NCBI GenBank assembly: GCA_015490475.1 | Contig: WFXT01000095.1 | Location: forward strand, 1 to 44,405 | Origin: Bacteroidota bacterium | GTDB lineage: Bacteria > Bacteroidota > Bacteroidia > JAADEI01 | Length of the DNA: 44,405 bases | Direction: 5' to 3' | Part shown: positions 16,520 to 26,239 of the stretch, in pieces | How the letters are laid out: each line of letters begins with the position of its first letter | Position numbering within the stretch: the first letter of the stretch is position 1 | The notes under the pieces: model-generated | What the model was told of the DNA's origin: nothing | Seen by the model: the letters and a program-made list of their open reading frames with translations, nothing else | Databases searched by the model: none | Translations under genes and position numbers: made by a program

Positions 16520-17209
16520 ATGAAGAAGATAATATTAGCGGGAGTTCTGGGATTTCTCTCTGTGATTAGCGTAACAGGAAATGCACAAAATTTCAGATTC
16601 GGCATCAATGGAGATGTTATGTTATCATGGCTTACTTCCGATGATGACAATGTGGAGACCAAGGGCATGGCACCAGGATTTTCTTACGGTTTGTGGGCAG
16701 AATACTTTTTTGCTAACAATTATGGATTTGCCGGTGGATTGAGGATCTCTCACATGGGAGGTTTTATTACATATAATAATGACGGATTCTACATTCGCTT
16801 AAAAGAAGACACTGCTATTGCCCTTCCTGGAACGGGCCTCAGATACTCACTGCAATATGTAGAAATACCTATTTCACTTAAGTTTAAAACCAATGAGATT
16901 GGTTATTTCACCTACTTTGGTCAATTTGGTTTTGTTCCCGGGATTTTGTGGAGGGCAAAAGCACGCACAGACCAGATAATGGGATTTGAAGACTACAAAC
17001 GCATCTATGACATGAACTTTTTCAATGCTTCGTTGCTTGTCGGACTTGGCTTGGAATACAATCTTGCAGGTAACACCTCCCTTTTAGTGAGAATCTCGTA
17101 TGTGGGAGGATTTACTGATATTACAAAGCACAGAAGACTTCTGGACAATAAAGACAACGCAAACGTTAGAATAAACTCCGTTAGACTGGCTATTGGCTTC
17201 CTGTTCTAA
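16520..17209 (+). CDS. PorT-like outer-membrane beta-barrel protein
   Basis: A 229-residue exported protein. A signal peptide (about 1-23, ending GNAQ) is followed by alternating hydrophobic/polar strands typical of an eight-stranded barrel. The segment YSLQYVEIPISLKFKTNEIG is the hallmark of the PorT/outer-membrane beta-barrel domain found across Bacteroidota, and the protein ends on Phe, as barrel proteins do. PorT itself belongs to type IX secretion, but this broad family also includes other barrels, so no role is assigned. The gene ends tail to tail with rodA, the two stop codons overlapping. Confidence 0.78.
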   Translation: MKKIILAGVLGFLSVISVTGNAQNFRFGINGDVMLSWLTSDDDNVETKGMAPGFSYGLWAEYFFANNYGFAGGLRISHMGGFITYNNDGFYIRLKEDTAIALPGTGLRYSLQYVEIPISLKFKTNEIGYFTYFGQFGFVPGILWRAKARTDQIMGFEDYKRIYDMNFFNASLLVGLGLEYNLAGNTSLLVRISYVGGFTDITKHRRLLDNKDNANVRINSVRLAIGFLF

Positions 17210-18435
17210 TGAAGGAGTGTATATCGTTCTCTGGAGAAATTGAGATATATAAACACCATCAGGGAGAAAGATAGCATCTGAGAACCACCGTAGCTGAATA
17301 AAGGCAAGGGAATGCCTATTACAGGCAATAAGCCAAGTACCATTCCAAGATTAATCAACAAATGAATAATAAAGAAGCCTGCTACTGAATGGGCATATAT
17401 CTTTATTACAGGAGAACGATGTCTTGAAACATAGAGAAGCATCCTGGTAATTAGTAAACCATATAGGAACAATAACACCGTGCTCCCAATAAATCCTGTT
17501 TCTTCGGCAACTGCACAAAAAATAAAGTCTGTCTTTTGTTCAGGAACAAATTTGAAAGACGTAAAAAATCCCTTTCCCAACCCAGTTCCAGTAAAGCCCC
17601 CATAGGCTATTGCGTTCTCTGCTTGAATAACATTATATGCGGCGCCACGCGGGTCCCTTTCCTGACCCACTAATACTTTCAAACGTTGCTGTTGATAAGG
17701 CTTAAGCACTCTGGTAAATGCCCATTCCATTGAAAGCGTCATTCCCGTCACCACTAAAACAACACCAATTATGTATTTGATATATTCACGTTGTTTGCGA
17801 AACACTATAAGGAGCACAACCAATGCTATGCCATAAAGAATAAGCAACAATTTAATATAGCCGGCAATAACTACAAGCAACACAATATACAAACCTATTC
17901 CTGCAATAATTAAAAAAACAGGAAATCCAACATAAGTAAGTGCGAGTGGAATGGCGGCAAATGTCATAGCAGAGCCCCAATCTTTCTGTGCAAGAGCAAG
18001 AACAGCAGGTATAACAGCCCATATGGAACCCTTAATTGCAGTAATAGCTGAAGGTTTTCTGCGAGCGGTCCATCGAGCCACCATCAAAGCAGTTGCCACC
18101 TTTGCCAACTCAACAGGTTGAAAACGGAATCCCCCAATAACAACCCACGCATGAATATTACGAACCACCTGTCCCTGAATAATTGCTGCAATCATTAGCA
18201 GGAGAGCAACAGCATAGAATAAGGGAGCAAACGACAATATCAGCTGACTATCAATCATAAGGACTATGAATCCAATGACAAGAGATATGGCAAGCCATAT
18301 TGCCTGACGTTGCCACACTCCAGTAAACTCACCACTGGAAACTTCTATAAAATACAATGTCAGAATGCTCCATATCGCAAGTATCAGATAAATAGCAAAT
18401 ACTATCCAATCCATCCGTTGCCTGTTCACTACCAT
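17206..18435 (-). CDS. rodA: Rod-shape peptidoglycan glycosyltransferase RodA
   Basis: A 409-residue SEDS-family membrane protein with about ten membrane segments, which polymerises lipid II for cell elongation with its partner PBP2. Visible motifs are FQPVELAKV (usually FQPSE), GSAMTFAAIPL, DPRGAAYNVIQAENAI and FKFVPEQKTDFIFCAVAEETGF, close to the VPEQHTDFIF signature. It is the last gene of the mre group and of the long minus-strand run. Its ATG overlaps the mrdA stop by one base (TAATG). Confidence 0.93.
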   Translation of the reverse strand: MVVNRQRMDWIVFAIYLILAIWSILTLYFIEVSSGEFTGVWQRQAIWLAISLVIGFIVLMIDSQLILSFAPLFYAVALLLMIAAIIQGQVVRNIHAWVVIGGFRFQPVELAKVATALMVARWTARRKPSAITAIKGSIWAVIPAVLALAQKDWGSAMTFAAIPLALTYVGFPVFLIIAGIGLYIVLLVVIAGYIKLLLILYGIALVVLLIVFRKQREYIKYIIGVVLVVTGMTLSMEWAFTRVLKPYQQQRLKVLVGQERDPRGAAYNVIQAENAIAYGGFTGTGLGKGFFTSFKFVPEQKTDFIFCAVAEETGFIGSTVLLFLYGLLITRMLLYVSRHRSPVIKIYAHSVAGFFIIHLLINLGMVLGLLPVIGIPLPLFSYGGSQMLSFSLMVFIYLNFSRERYTLLH

Positions 18436-20234
18436 TACTGTTCATAATTTATCGGTTGTTTGACTCTGTTTAATAACCACAAGCGTGACGAGTCAATAGT
18501 TCTTTTTAAGTAATACTCAACGACAAAGGAGGCTATTGGGGCAGCCCATTGAGAACCAAATCCTCCATTTTCAACCATTACTGCAACAGCTATGCGTGGC
18601 GAGTCAAGGGGGGCAAAACCCATGAATAATGAATGGTCTTCGCCATGGGGATTCTGGGCAGTACCTGTTTTTCCTGCCCATTCAACATCTGGTATTTTAG
18701 CTATCCGAGCTGTCCCACTTTCAATAACTTTTTTCATTCCAGTTATAACATGTTCAAGGTCGGCTTTAGGAATATCTATTTTGTATTTTTCCCATTGTGG
18801 TTTCTCATTATCTATTTGCCTGACAAAATGTGGCTGAACGAACCACCCACCATTAGCAATGGCAGATACATAAACTGCTAATTGAACTGGTGTGGCTAGC
18901 CATTCCCCCTGTCCTATGGCAAGGGAAATTATGGTTGTTGGTTTCCACCATTTGCCATACATTTTGTCATATGTTGATGTATCTGGCACCAATCCTGGTT
19001 TTTCACCCCTAATATCAATCCCTGTCAAGCGACCAAAACCAAATTCTTTTAAAAAGTTGTTCCATTGCATAAGAGCGAGCCGATGTCCCTTTGGATATCT
19101 TGACAGTGCTTTATAAAACAGCTCACAGTAAAAACTATTACATGAGTATTGAATGGCTTCTTGAGGCGATGGAAGGAAATGGCTGCCATGACACTTAACA
19201 GTAAGGGAACCACGAATCCATGCACCAGGACAATACCATGATGAATAGTAAGAAATGGTTTTCATCTTAAATCCAAACAATGTTTGAAGGGGCTTAATAG
19301 TAGAGCCTGGCGGATAAGCAGCAGAGACACCTCTGTTAAATAAAGGCTTATCTGGACGTTTCAACAGATTAAGATAATAAGAGGAACGATTTCTATGCCA
19401 AAATGAATCAAGATAAAATTCAGGTGAGGAGACAAAGGCAAGTATTTCACCCGTAGCAGGTTCTATAGCTACGATAGCACCACGTTTGCCCGCCATCAAC
19501 ATGGAAGCAAACGATTGAAGGTCTGGGTCAAGGGATATATGCAACGATTTTCCTGGAACAGGTTGAACATCATACTTACCATCGGCATAAGAACCCCTTT
19601 CCCTACCAAAAGCATCCACAAGGACATATCGCATGCCTTTCTGTCCCCGCAATTCCTTTTCATAAAAATGTTCAAGACCAGTTCTTCCGATAAAATCGGC
19701 CGGCATATAAAATGAGTCCTGTTCAATATCTTCTCGCGAAACCTCGGTCATGTATCCCACTACATGAGCAAGATGTTTATTATAATACTTCCTAATAAAT
19801 CCCTTTCTAAAAGAAAATCCAGGGATTAAAGACAAATATGTCTGTACACGCTGGAAATGGTCTGGATGAACGGCTGACACTATAGGCGATGCAATGACCC
19901 TTGAATACTGACGGGCTCTTTCAAGACGTTGTTTGAATTCTTCAATAGTTAACCCAAGTAAAGAAGCCACAAAGCCAGTATCCTCAATTTTCAATCTTGC
20001 CGGAACAACCATGATGTCGTAAGCAGGTTCATTTGCAACGAGAATATTACCATATCTATCGTATATCAAGCCTCTTGGAGGTTTAACGACTTTCTTTTCA
20101 ACGATGTATTGTTCAGCCCTTTCTTTTAGGGCAGAAGCATAGAGTTGGATATATGCTAATCTAACCCAGAGAACAAGCAAAACTATAATGGAAAATCCCA
20201 CAAAGAACTTAGAATAACCTTCCAGTTTATTCAT
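18435..20234 (-). CDS. mrdA: Penicillin-binding protein 2, elongation transpeptidase
   Basis: A 599-residue class B penicillin-binding protein. One N-terminal membrane helix (about 9-27) is followed by the pedestal domain beginning RGLIYDRYGNILV. The transpeptidase domain has the three expected motifs: SxxK with nucleophile Ser311 (STIK), SCN at 364-366 and KTG at 522-524. It cross-links new peptidoglycan strands made by RodA in the periplasm. It overlaps mreD by 4 bases and rodA by 1 base. Confidence 0.94.
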   Translation of the reverse strand: MNKLEGYSKFFVGFSIIVLLVLWVRLAYIQLYASALKERAEQYIVEKKVVKPPRGLIYDRYGNILVANEPAYDIMVVPARLKIEDTGFVASLLGLTIEEFKQRLERARQYSRVIASPIVSAVHPDHFQRVQTYLSLIPGFSFRKGFIRKYYNKHLAHVVGYMTEVSREDIEQDSFYMPADFIGRTGLEHFYEKELRGQKGMRYVLVDAFGRERGSYADGKYDVQPVPGKSLHISLDPDLQSFASMLMAGKRGAIVAIEPATGEILAFVSSPEFYLDSFWHRNRSSYYLNLLKRPDKPLFNRGVSAAYPPGSTIKPLQTLFGFKMKTISYYSSWYCPGAWIRGSLTVKCHGSHFLPSPQEAIQYSCNSFYCELFYKALSRYPKGHRLALMQWNNFLKEFGFGRLTGIDIRGEKPGLVPDTSTYDKMYGKWWKPTTIISLAIGQGEWLATPVQLAVYVSAIANGGWFVQPHFVRQIDNEKPQWEKYKIDIPKADLEHVITGMKKVIESGTARIAKIPDVEWAGKTGTAQNPHGEDHSLFMGFAPLDSPRIAVAVMVENGGFGSQWAAPIASFVVEYYLKRTIDSSRLWLLNRVKQPINYEQ

Positions 20235-20767
20235 ACAAACACTGGCTTTAATATGGCTATTATAGTTGCATTAATGCCTACAGTGATCAAGAAAAATAAT
20301 AGCAATGTTAATGGCATTGCCCATAAAATATTTATGGAAAGTGTTGAAATCAACGCATAAAATAAAACGTACAAGAGAGATAAAATTATTAACCAGAGCC
20401 AAGCCATTAACCGACGACGACGCTCATAAAAGGCAAGCAAAGGAAAGGGTAATTCACTGAACACTTCAGCACGCTCCACAACAGGAAGAAACAGGAAAGC
20501 AACCACTGGCATAACAGTGGAAACAGTGAAGCTGAAGGAAGTAAACAAATCAACAATAAGCGAGACAAGAAAGACTATTACTAATGCTAACGTCTTATTA
20601 CTTATGGCAGGAATTAAGAATAAACTTACAATCATAAGAGTCGGTCTCATAAAAGGTAAAGGCAAGGGAGCAATAATAACAAGTTCAATAAACGTTAGGA
20701 AAAGAATAACTATGGCAATTTTGAAGAGCGTAGTTACATCAACAACTTTTGTCTTAGGGAATCCCAT
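20231..20767 (-). CDS. mreD: Rod-shape-determining membrane protein MreD
   Basis: A 178-residue protein, almost entirely hydrophobic, with about five membrane segments. The sequence alone is poorly conserved; the name rests on size, topology and position between mreC and mrdA. The ATG at 20767 makes a 34-base overlap with mreC, so a later alternative start codon is possible. Confidence 0.82.
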   Translation of the reverse strand: MGFPKTKVVDVTTLFKIAIVILFLTFIELVIIAPLPLPFMRPTLMIVSLFLIPAISNKTLALVIVFLVSLIVDLFTSFSFTVSTVMPVVAFLFLPVVERAEVFSELPFPLLAFYERRRRLMAWLWLIILSLLYVLFYALISTLSINILWAMPLTLLLFFLITVGINATIIAILKPVFV

Positions 20768-21519
20768 TCTGCCCTGTCTTGTGAATTAAAAATAAATACT
20801 CTGGTCAAGCGTTCCCATGGTGTGAAAAGGCGAACTTTCGCTTTCAAGAAGCCTACTTCGGCTTGCTCAAGAGCTATCACCTCACCCACTGCCCACATAG
20901 GAGGAAAAATTCCCCCTGCCCCAGAAGTAAAAACACTGTCTCCCTTTTCAATCGGAATATACATGGGTATGTCAATAAGATATGCCACCTTAGGCGAAGC
21001 CGATTCCCATACCATCGTTGCCCAATATTGCTTATCTATAAGAACAGAAATTCTTAAATCGCGACTTATTACAGGTTTGGCAAGGGAATAAGACTCTCCC
21101 ACGGCAATAATAATTCCAACGATTCCCACTGGAGCCACAACACCTGAATATTTACGCACTCCATCACGATGCCCCCTGTTCACGATGATATACTTTCTTT
21201 TCCCCATTAATTCCATAGAAACAACATGAGCAGGTATAAAAACCCCTTCAATACGTTTTTCTTTCATGTATGAGGTCACATTATTAAGCACCGAGGAAGT
21301 CATATACTGCATCTGGTCAAGAGTATATGTCAGATTTAAATATTCCCTTACAGATGAAGACCATTGATTAAAAAATGCTACTATTTCAAGCCGAGTATTA
21401 AACCAAGCACTTTTGTGAACAGCATTAAAAGAAGTGGAAATAGCAAAAGCCAAAAACTCAACGAGTAAAAAAGTTATGACATACAAATGCTTCTTTATGA
21501 AGGCAAAAAGTCTCTTCAT
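20734..21519 (-). CDS. mreC: Rod-shape-determining protein MreC
   Basis: A 261-residue protein with an N-terminal membrane helix (about 12-32), a short coiled segment and the periplasmic beta domain seen in KYIIVNRGHRDGVRKYSGVVAPVGIVGIII and GDSVFTSGAGGIFPPMWAVGEV. MreC connects the cytoplasmic MreB filament with PBP2 and RodA. It overlaps mreB by 4 bases. Confidence 0.9.
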   Translation of the reverse strand: MKRLFAFIKKHLYVITFLLVEFLAFAISTSFNAVHKSAWFNTRLEIVAFFNQWSSSVREYLNLTYTLDQMQYMTSSVLNNVTSYMKEKRIEGVFIPAHVVSMELMGKRKYIIVNRGHRDGVRKYSGVVAPVGIVGIIIAVGESYSLAKPVISRDLRISVLIDKQYWATMVWESASPKVAYLIDIPMYIPIEKGDSVFTSGAGGIFPPMWAVGEVIALEQAEVGFLKAKVRLFTPWERLTRVFIFNSQDRAEWDSLRQKLLM

Positions 21520-22538
21520 ACGAACATAAACTCATATCTGTTAAGGTCTTTCAGCACTTCATTTGCACCATAAACGACTGCGTATAGTGGATTTTCTGCT
21601 CTGTGAACCTCCAGTCCTGTAAGGCGATGAATTTTTTTATCTATTCCCCTCAGCAAGGAACCTCCTCCCGTGATATGAATACCATGTTTATGAAGGTCAG
21701 CAGATATAGCAGGAGGAGCTTGAGACAATGCCTTAATTATAGCCTCTTCAAGGATTCTTAAGGAATTCTTTAATGCCTCAGCTACTTCATAGTGATGTAA
21801 AGTAACCTTCTTGGGAATTCCCTTTATTGAATCCCTTCCTACTACCTCCATTGGTTCTGGCGGATTCTCAAGTTGTTCAATGGCAGCACCAACTTTTTTC
21901 TTGATGTCCTCTGCTATACGTTCTCCGATAATGAGGTTATGTTTATTTTTCATATAGTCAATAATTGCTTGTGTAAACTCATCTCCCGCTACTCTTATGG
22001 ATTGGTCAACAACAATTCCCTGATTGGAAATGATTGCAATATCAGTAGTTCCACCACCGATGTCTATTATCATATGTCCTTCCGGCTGAGTAACATCAAT
22101 CCCCATTCCGATAGCGGCAGCCATTGGCTGATAAATGAGATATACTTCACGGGCTCCTGCTTGTTCAGCAGATTCCCTCACAGCCCTCTTCTCTACTTCT
22201 GTGATATTAGATGGTATTGATATAACCATTTGCCATGAACTACCTAACACTTTCTGAATCATATTATTAGGGGGAATCATTTTTATAAATCTACGAATCA
22301 TCTCTTGAGCAGCAGTAAAGTCAGCAATTACCCCGTCCCGTAGTGGTCTTACTGTTTTAATATTTTCATGAGTTTTTTCATGCATCAAAAGAGCCTTATC
22401 ACCAACTGCTATGACTTCCTCTGTGCGTCTATCAATAGCAACGATAGAAGGTTGTTCAACAACGACACGGTCATCTTCCATTATCACCGTGTTAGCAGTT
22501 CCAAGGTCAACTGCTATTCTTCTTTTTATTATTCCCAT
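21516..22538 (-). CDS. mreB: Actin-like rod-shape protein MreB
   Basis: A 340-residue bacterial actin that forms membrane-bound filaments guiding the elongation complex. Nucleotide-binding motifs are VDLGTANT near the start, IDIGGGTTDIAII (phosphate 2) and GGGSLLRGIDKKI (adenosine). The length is normal. It lies 21 bases after purH and overlaps mreC, and presents cells of this lineage as rod-shaped unless the genes are silent. Confidence 0.96.
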   Translation of the reverse strand: MGIIKRRIAVDLGTANTVIMEDDRVVVEQPSIVAIDRRTEEVIAVGDKALLMHEKTHENIKTVRPLRDGVIADFTAAQEMIRRFIKMIPPNNMIQKVLGSSWQMVISIPSNITEVEKRAVRESAEQAGAREVYLIYQPMAAAIGMGIDVTQPEGHMIIDIGGGTTDIAIISNQGIVVDQSIRVAGDEFTQAIIDYMKNKHNLIIGERIAEDIKKKVGAAIEQLENPPEPMEVVGRDSIKGIPKKVTLHHYEVAEALKNSLRILEEAIIKALSQAPPAISADLHKHGIHITGGGSLLRGIDKKIHRLTGLEVHRAENPLYAVVYGANEVLKDLNRYEFMFV

Positions 22539-22559
22539 TGTTCCAGTGCTTATTACACT

Positions 22560-24071
22560 TTACAAATGTTTAAAATGTCTGGTTCCCGTAATGCCCATTT
22601 TAATGTTTAGTTCCTTGGCTCTTTCAAAAACTGCTTTATCATTCCTGGAACCTCCAGGTTGGATAATAACGCTAATTCCGTGCTTATAAGCCTCTTCTAC
22701 ACTATCAGGAAACGGGAAAAATGCGTCAGAAGCAAGCACAGAATCTCTCAAGTCAAAACCAAATTTTTGAGCATTAGCAATAGCATGTTGAACAGCCCTA
22801 ACCCGGGAAGGTTGCCCCATCCCAGCACCTATCAATTGCCTCCCTTTAACTATTGCAATAGCATTGGACTTCAAATGTTTAACTACTCTCCATGCAAAAA
22901 GCGCATCTGCTATTTTTTCCTCGTCGGGAATTCCATTTACCCATTCTATGTCTTTAGACAAAGTAATATTGTCCCCCTCCTGAATTAATAAACCGTCACC
23001 CCAAGACAAAATGTTAAATTCCTCTGTAAATCGCTCAATATCATATTCAATAATAATTCTCTGTTTTTTGAATCGGGATAATAAATCACCGTCTATCTCT
23101 GGAACCAGCAATATCTCAAAGAATTTATCAGACAAAAATTCAATTACTTGGTCATCAGCAGGCGAATTAATGATAATTATTCCCCCAAAAGCAGATTCTG
23201 GGTCCGACGCCCATGCCCGCTCAAGTGCCTCTACCGCCGAAGAACCAACAGCAACACCACACGGATTAGTATGTTTGAAAACAGCACAAGTAACAAGCTC
23301 CGGAAAATCCTTTATTAATGACAAAGCAGCCCTTATGTCAAGCAGATTATTGTACGACAATTCTTTACCTTGAAGCTGCCTTACAGGTAGGGAACTGTTG
23401 GTAGCCAGCCATCCCCTTTGATGTGGGTTTTCACCATACCTCAATTGCCTTACATTCTCAGCCCCCACAGTAATTGGTTCAGGTAACTCACTACTATTCC
23501 ATAAATATCCCGCTATACGCATATCATAGAATGAAGATAGGTAAAAAGTTTTTGCAGCCATTTGACGACGCTGCTCAAGAGACACAACCCCTCTCTGCTC
23601 AATCAAGACTTTATCAATCAACCACTTCCAGTATTTCCTATGTGGTATAACAAGAACGTGTTTAAAATTTTTTGCAGAAGCCCGAATTAATGCAGACCCA
23701 CCTATATCAATTAATTCAATTGCTTCGTCCAATTCCTTATCAGAAGAAAAAGGATATAAGTCAACAACAATAAGGTCAAAGGGAACTAATCCATATTTTT
23801 TTATTTCTTCTGCATCAACATCCCTGCGAGCCAAAATACCTCCGAACACGACAGGATGAAGGGTCTTCACCCGACCTCCCAGCATCTGATTAAAATCCGT
23901 CAAGGTTTCTATTGCCCTGGCTGGAATACCTCTATCTTGAATAAACCTGAACGTGCCTCCACTGGCATAAATCTCAATACCTTGATTATAAAGCTCTTTT
24001 GCTAATGTAATAAGGTCATCATCTTTGTGATATACGGAAACTAAAGCTCTTTTTATTTTCATTTCTTCCAT
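22560..24071 (-). CDS. purH: Bifunctional AICAR formyltransferase/IMP cyclohydrolase
   Basis: A 503-residue enzyme catalysing the last two steps of IMP synthesis. The N-terminal cyclohydrolase domain begins KRALVSVYHKDDDL and includes ASGGTFRFI and GGRVKTLHPVVFGGILARR. The C-terminal transformylase domain has the catalytic Lys-His in VFKHTNPCG and SAFGGII. The protein is near the usual 505-530 residues. An in-frame ATG at 24062 is an alternative start. The placement of purH directly ahead of mreB is seen in other Bacteroidota; here it also follows map by 8 bases. Confidence 0.95.
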   Translation of the reverse strand: MEEMKIKRALVSVYHKDDDLITLAKELYNQGIEIYASGGTFRFIQDRGIPARAIETLTDFNQMLGGRVKTLHPVVFGGILARRDVDAEEIKKYGLVPFDLIVVDLYPFSSDKELDEAIELIDIGGSALIRASAKNFKHVLVIPHRKYWKWLIDKVLIEQRGVVSLEQRRQMAAKTFYLSSFYDMRIAGYLWNSSELPEPITVGAENVRQLRYGENPHQRGWLATNSSLPVRQLQGKELSYNNLLDIRAALSLIKDFPELVTCAVFKHTNPCGVAVGSSAVEALERAWASDPESAFGGIIIINSPADDQVIEFLSDKFFEILLVPEIDGDLLSRFKKQRIIIEYDIERFTEEFNILSWGDGLLIQEGDNITLSKDIEWVNGIPDEEKIADALFAWRVVKHLKSNAIAIVKGRQLIGAGMGQPSRVRAVQHAIANAQKFGFDLRDSVLASDAFFPFPDSVEEAYKHGISVIIQPGGSRNDKAVFERAKELNIKMGITGTRHFKHL

Positions 24072-24079
24072 ACCAAAGG

Positions 24080-24883
24080 TTAATTTTGAGAAACTTTTCT
24101 GAAAGGAGCAGGAAAGTTTTTTTCTATTTCATCAAAAGTTGTTATTACCTCTGGCTTTCCTTTTCTAACTATTACCATGTGTTCATAGTGTGCAGACGGG
24201 CTTTTATCTGCAGTAATAATAGTCCATCGGTCTGGTAATACATTTACTGAACGCGTGCCGGCATTAACCATTGGCTCTATTGCTATAACCAATCCTTCTT
24301 TTAAACGTTTACCCTGCCCACGTTTACCATAATTTGGCACCTGCGGGTCCTCATGCAATGCTTTTCCTACCCCATGCCCTACAAGGTCCCTAACCACATA
24401 AAAACCCCTTTCACCTTCTACATAATCTTCAATAGCAAAACCTATGTCCCCGATCCTATTACCTGCTATTGCCTGGGAAATTCCGCGTTTCAATGCCTCA
24501 TAAGTGGTTTCAGCAACCGCCAATTTAATAGGGTCTATATCATCGCCCACAACAAATGTGTATGCACAATCTCCAACAAATCCATTTAATACTACCCCAA
24601 CATCAACAGAAACCAGCATATTTTCTTTTATAACCTTGTCTCTTGTGGGAATTCCATGGACTACCTCGTGGTCCAATGACAAGCATATAGAAGCAGGATA
24701 CCCTCTATATCCCTTAAAAGCAGGAATAGCTCCATGGTCCGTAATAAATTCAAAAGCAGCCTTATCTAATTTATCGCCTGTAACACCAGGTTGAATCAAT
24801 TGAGCCAGATATGCAAGAGTTTTAGAAACCAGTTTAGCTGCTTCTTTAATCCCTTGCTCCTCTTCCTGGCTTTTTATTATCAT
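24080..24883 (-). CDS. map: Type I methionine aminopeptidase
   Basis: A 267-residue metalloenzyme that removes the initiator methionine from new proteins. The five metal ligands are present: Asp94 (VDVG), Asp105 (GDCAYTF), His170 (GHGVGK), Glu203 (IEPMV) and Glu234 (YEHMV), plus substrate-binding His76 (HGIP). It follows secY by 14 bases, a classic position at the end of the spc genes. Confidence 0.95.
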   Translation of the reverse strand: MIIKSQEEEQGIKEAAKLVSKTLAYLAQLIQPGVTGDKLDKAAFEFITDHGAIPAFKGYRGYPASICLSLDHEVVHGIPTRDKVIKENMLVSVDVGVVLNGFVGDCAYTFVVGDDIDPIKLAVAETTYEALKRGISQAIAGNRIGDIGFAIEDYVEGERGFYVVRDLVGHGVGKALHEDPQVPNYGKRGQGKRLKEGLVIAIEPMVNAGTRSVNVLPDRWTIITADKSPSAHYEHMVIVRKGKPEVITTFDEIEKNFPAPFRKVSQN

Positions 24884-24897
24884 CTTTCGGACAAGTA

Positions 24898-26235
24898 CTA
24901 TATTGTTACTCCTATTGGTCTTCTTGCAGCAAGCCTACCCGTCCTCATAAATCCTTCATAATGCCTCATCAATAGATAACTTTCAATTTGTTGTAGGGTA
25001 TCAAGCATGACTGCAACAATAATGAGCAAAGTTGTTCCCCCAAAGAACTGTGCAAATTGGTCATTAACTCCCAAAGATGCAGCAAAAGCAGGTAAGATAG
25101 CAACAATTCCAAGAAAGATAGCACCCGGTAATGTTACTCGTGAGATAATATTGTCAATGTATTCTGCGGTTTTGCGACCGGGCTTGACACCGGGAATAAA
25201 TGCCCCGTTCCTTTTCATATCATCTGCCATTTGAATAGGATTATAAATTACCGCAGTATAGAAATATGTGAACAGGACTATCAATATGAACAGAATAAAG
25301 TTATACCAGAATGAAGTGTAGTCTCCCAATGACTGAGAGAGAGCAATTGCCCAATCTGACTCAGGAAAGAACTGACCTATCATTGAAGGGATAAACATCA
25401 ATGCCTGTGCAAATATGATTGGCATGACACCAGCAGCATTAACTTTAAAAGGAATATATTGTCGGGCACCCTGTACCTGAACAATACGCCCCCCTACCAT
25501 CCTTCGTGCATATTGAATAGGAATTCTTCTCACAGCAAGGGTCAATGCCACAACTGCCATAGTAACAATCAATAAAGCTGCCAATTCAATAATGAAAAAT
25601 ACCAGACCGCCTGTTTGAGACAGCCGAGTAGTCAACTCAGCAGCAAACGCAAAGGGTAAGTCAGCAAGAATACCTACTGTGATTAATAATGAAACCCCAT
25701 TTCCAATACCTCTATCTGTTATCTTTTCGCCCAACCACATTACAAAAATCGTTCCCGCAGTAAGCAATACTGTAGTTGTAAGCCAGAACAACCCTTTGCT
25801 AACTACTATTGCTTCACCTGCCATAAAATTCAAATATGTAACATAGCCACTTGCCTGAACTAAAGTGACTATAACCGTTAAATACCTTGTTATTTGATTT
25901 AGTTTTCGCCGTCCACTTTGTCCTTCCTGTTGCAGACGTTGAAAGTATGGAAAAGATACTCCAAGCAATTGAACTATAATTGAAGCGGTAATATAGGGCA
26001 TAATTCCAAGAGCGAATATAGAGGCACGAGCAAAAGCACCACCAGCAAACATATCAATTAACCCAGGCAGACCGCCCTGTCCTTGAAGAACAGCTCGCAA
26101 CTGCTGAACATCTATACCTGGCAACGCTATATACGAACCTATCCTGTAAACCAATATCAAACCGAGAGTATAAAGAATTCGCTTCTTTAACTCCTCTACT
26201 TTCCAAATATCCCTGATTACCTGAATCAGCTTCAT
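24898..26235 (-). CDS. secY: Preprotein translocase subunit SecY
   Basis: A 445-residue channel protein with ten membrane segments, forming the pore of the Sec translocase. Typical segments are GSYIALPGID at the start, ALGIMPYITASIIVQLL, the C4 loop MVGGRIVQVQGARQYIPFKVNAAGVMPIIFA and the C5 loop IPGVKPGRKTAEYID. It lies 4 bases after rplO. Confidence 0.96.
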   Translation of the reverse strand: MKLIQVIRDIWKVEELKKRILYTLGLILVYRIGSYIALPGIDVQQLRAVLQGQGGLPGLIDMFAGGAFARASIFALGIMPYITASIIVQLLGVSFPYFQRLQQEGQSGRRKLNQITRYLTVIVTLVQASGYVTYLNFMAGEAIVVSKGLFWLTTTVLLTAGTIFVMWLGEKITDRGIGNGVSLLITVGILADLPFAFAAELTTRLSQTGGLVFFIIELAALLIVTMAVVALTLAVRRIPIQYARRMVGGRIVQVQGARQYIPFKVNAAGVMPIIFAQALMFIPSMIGQFFPESDWAIALSQSLGDYTSFWYNFILFILIVLFTYFYTAVIYNPIQMADDMKRNGAFIPGVKPGRKTAEYIDNIISRVTLPGAIFLGIVAILPAFAASLGVNDQFAQFFGGTTLLIIVAVMLDTLQQIESYLLMRHYEGFMRTGRLAARRPIGVTI

Positions 26236-26239
26236 CGCT

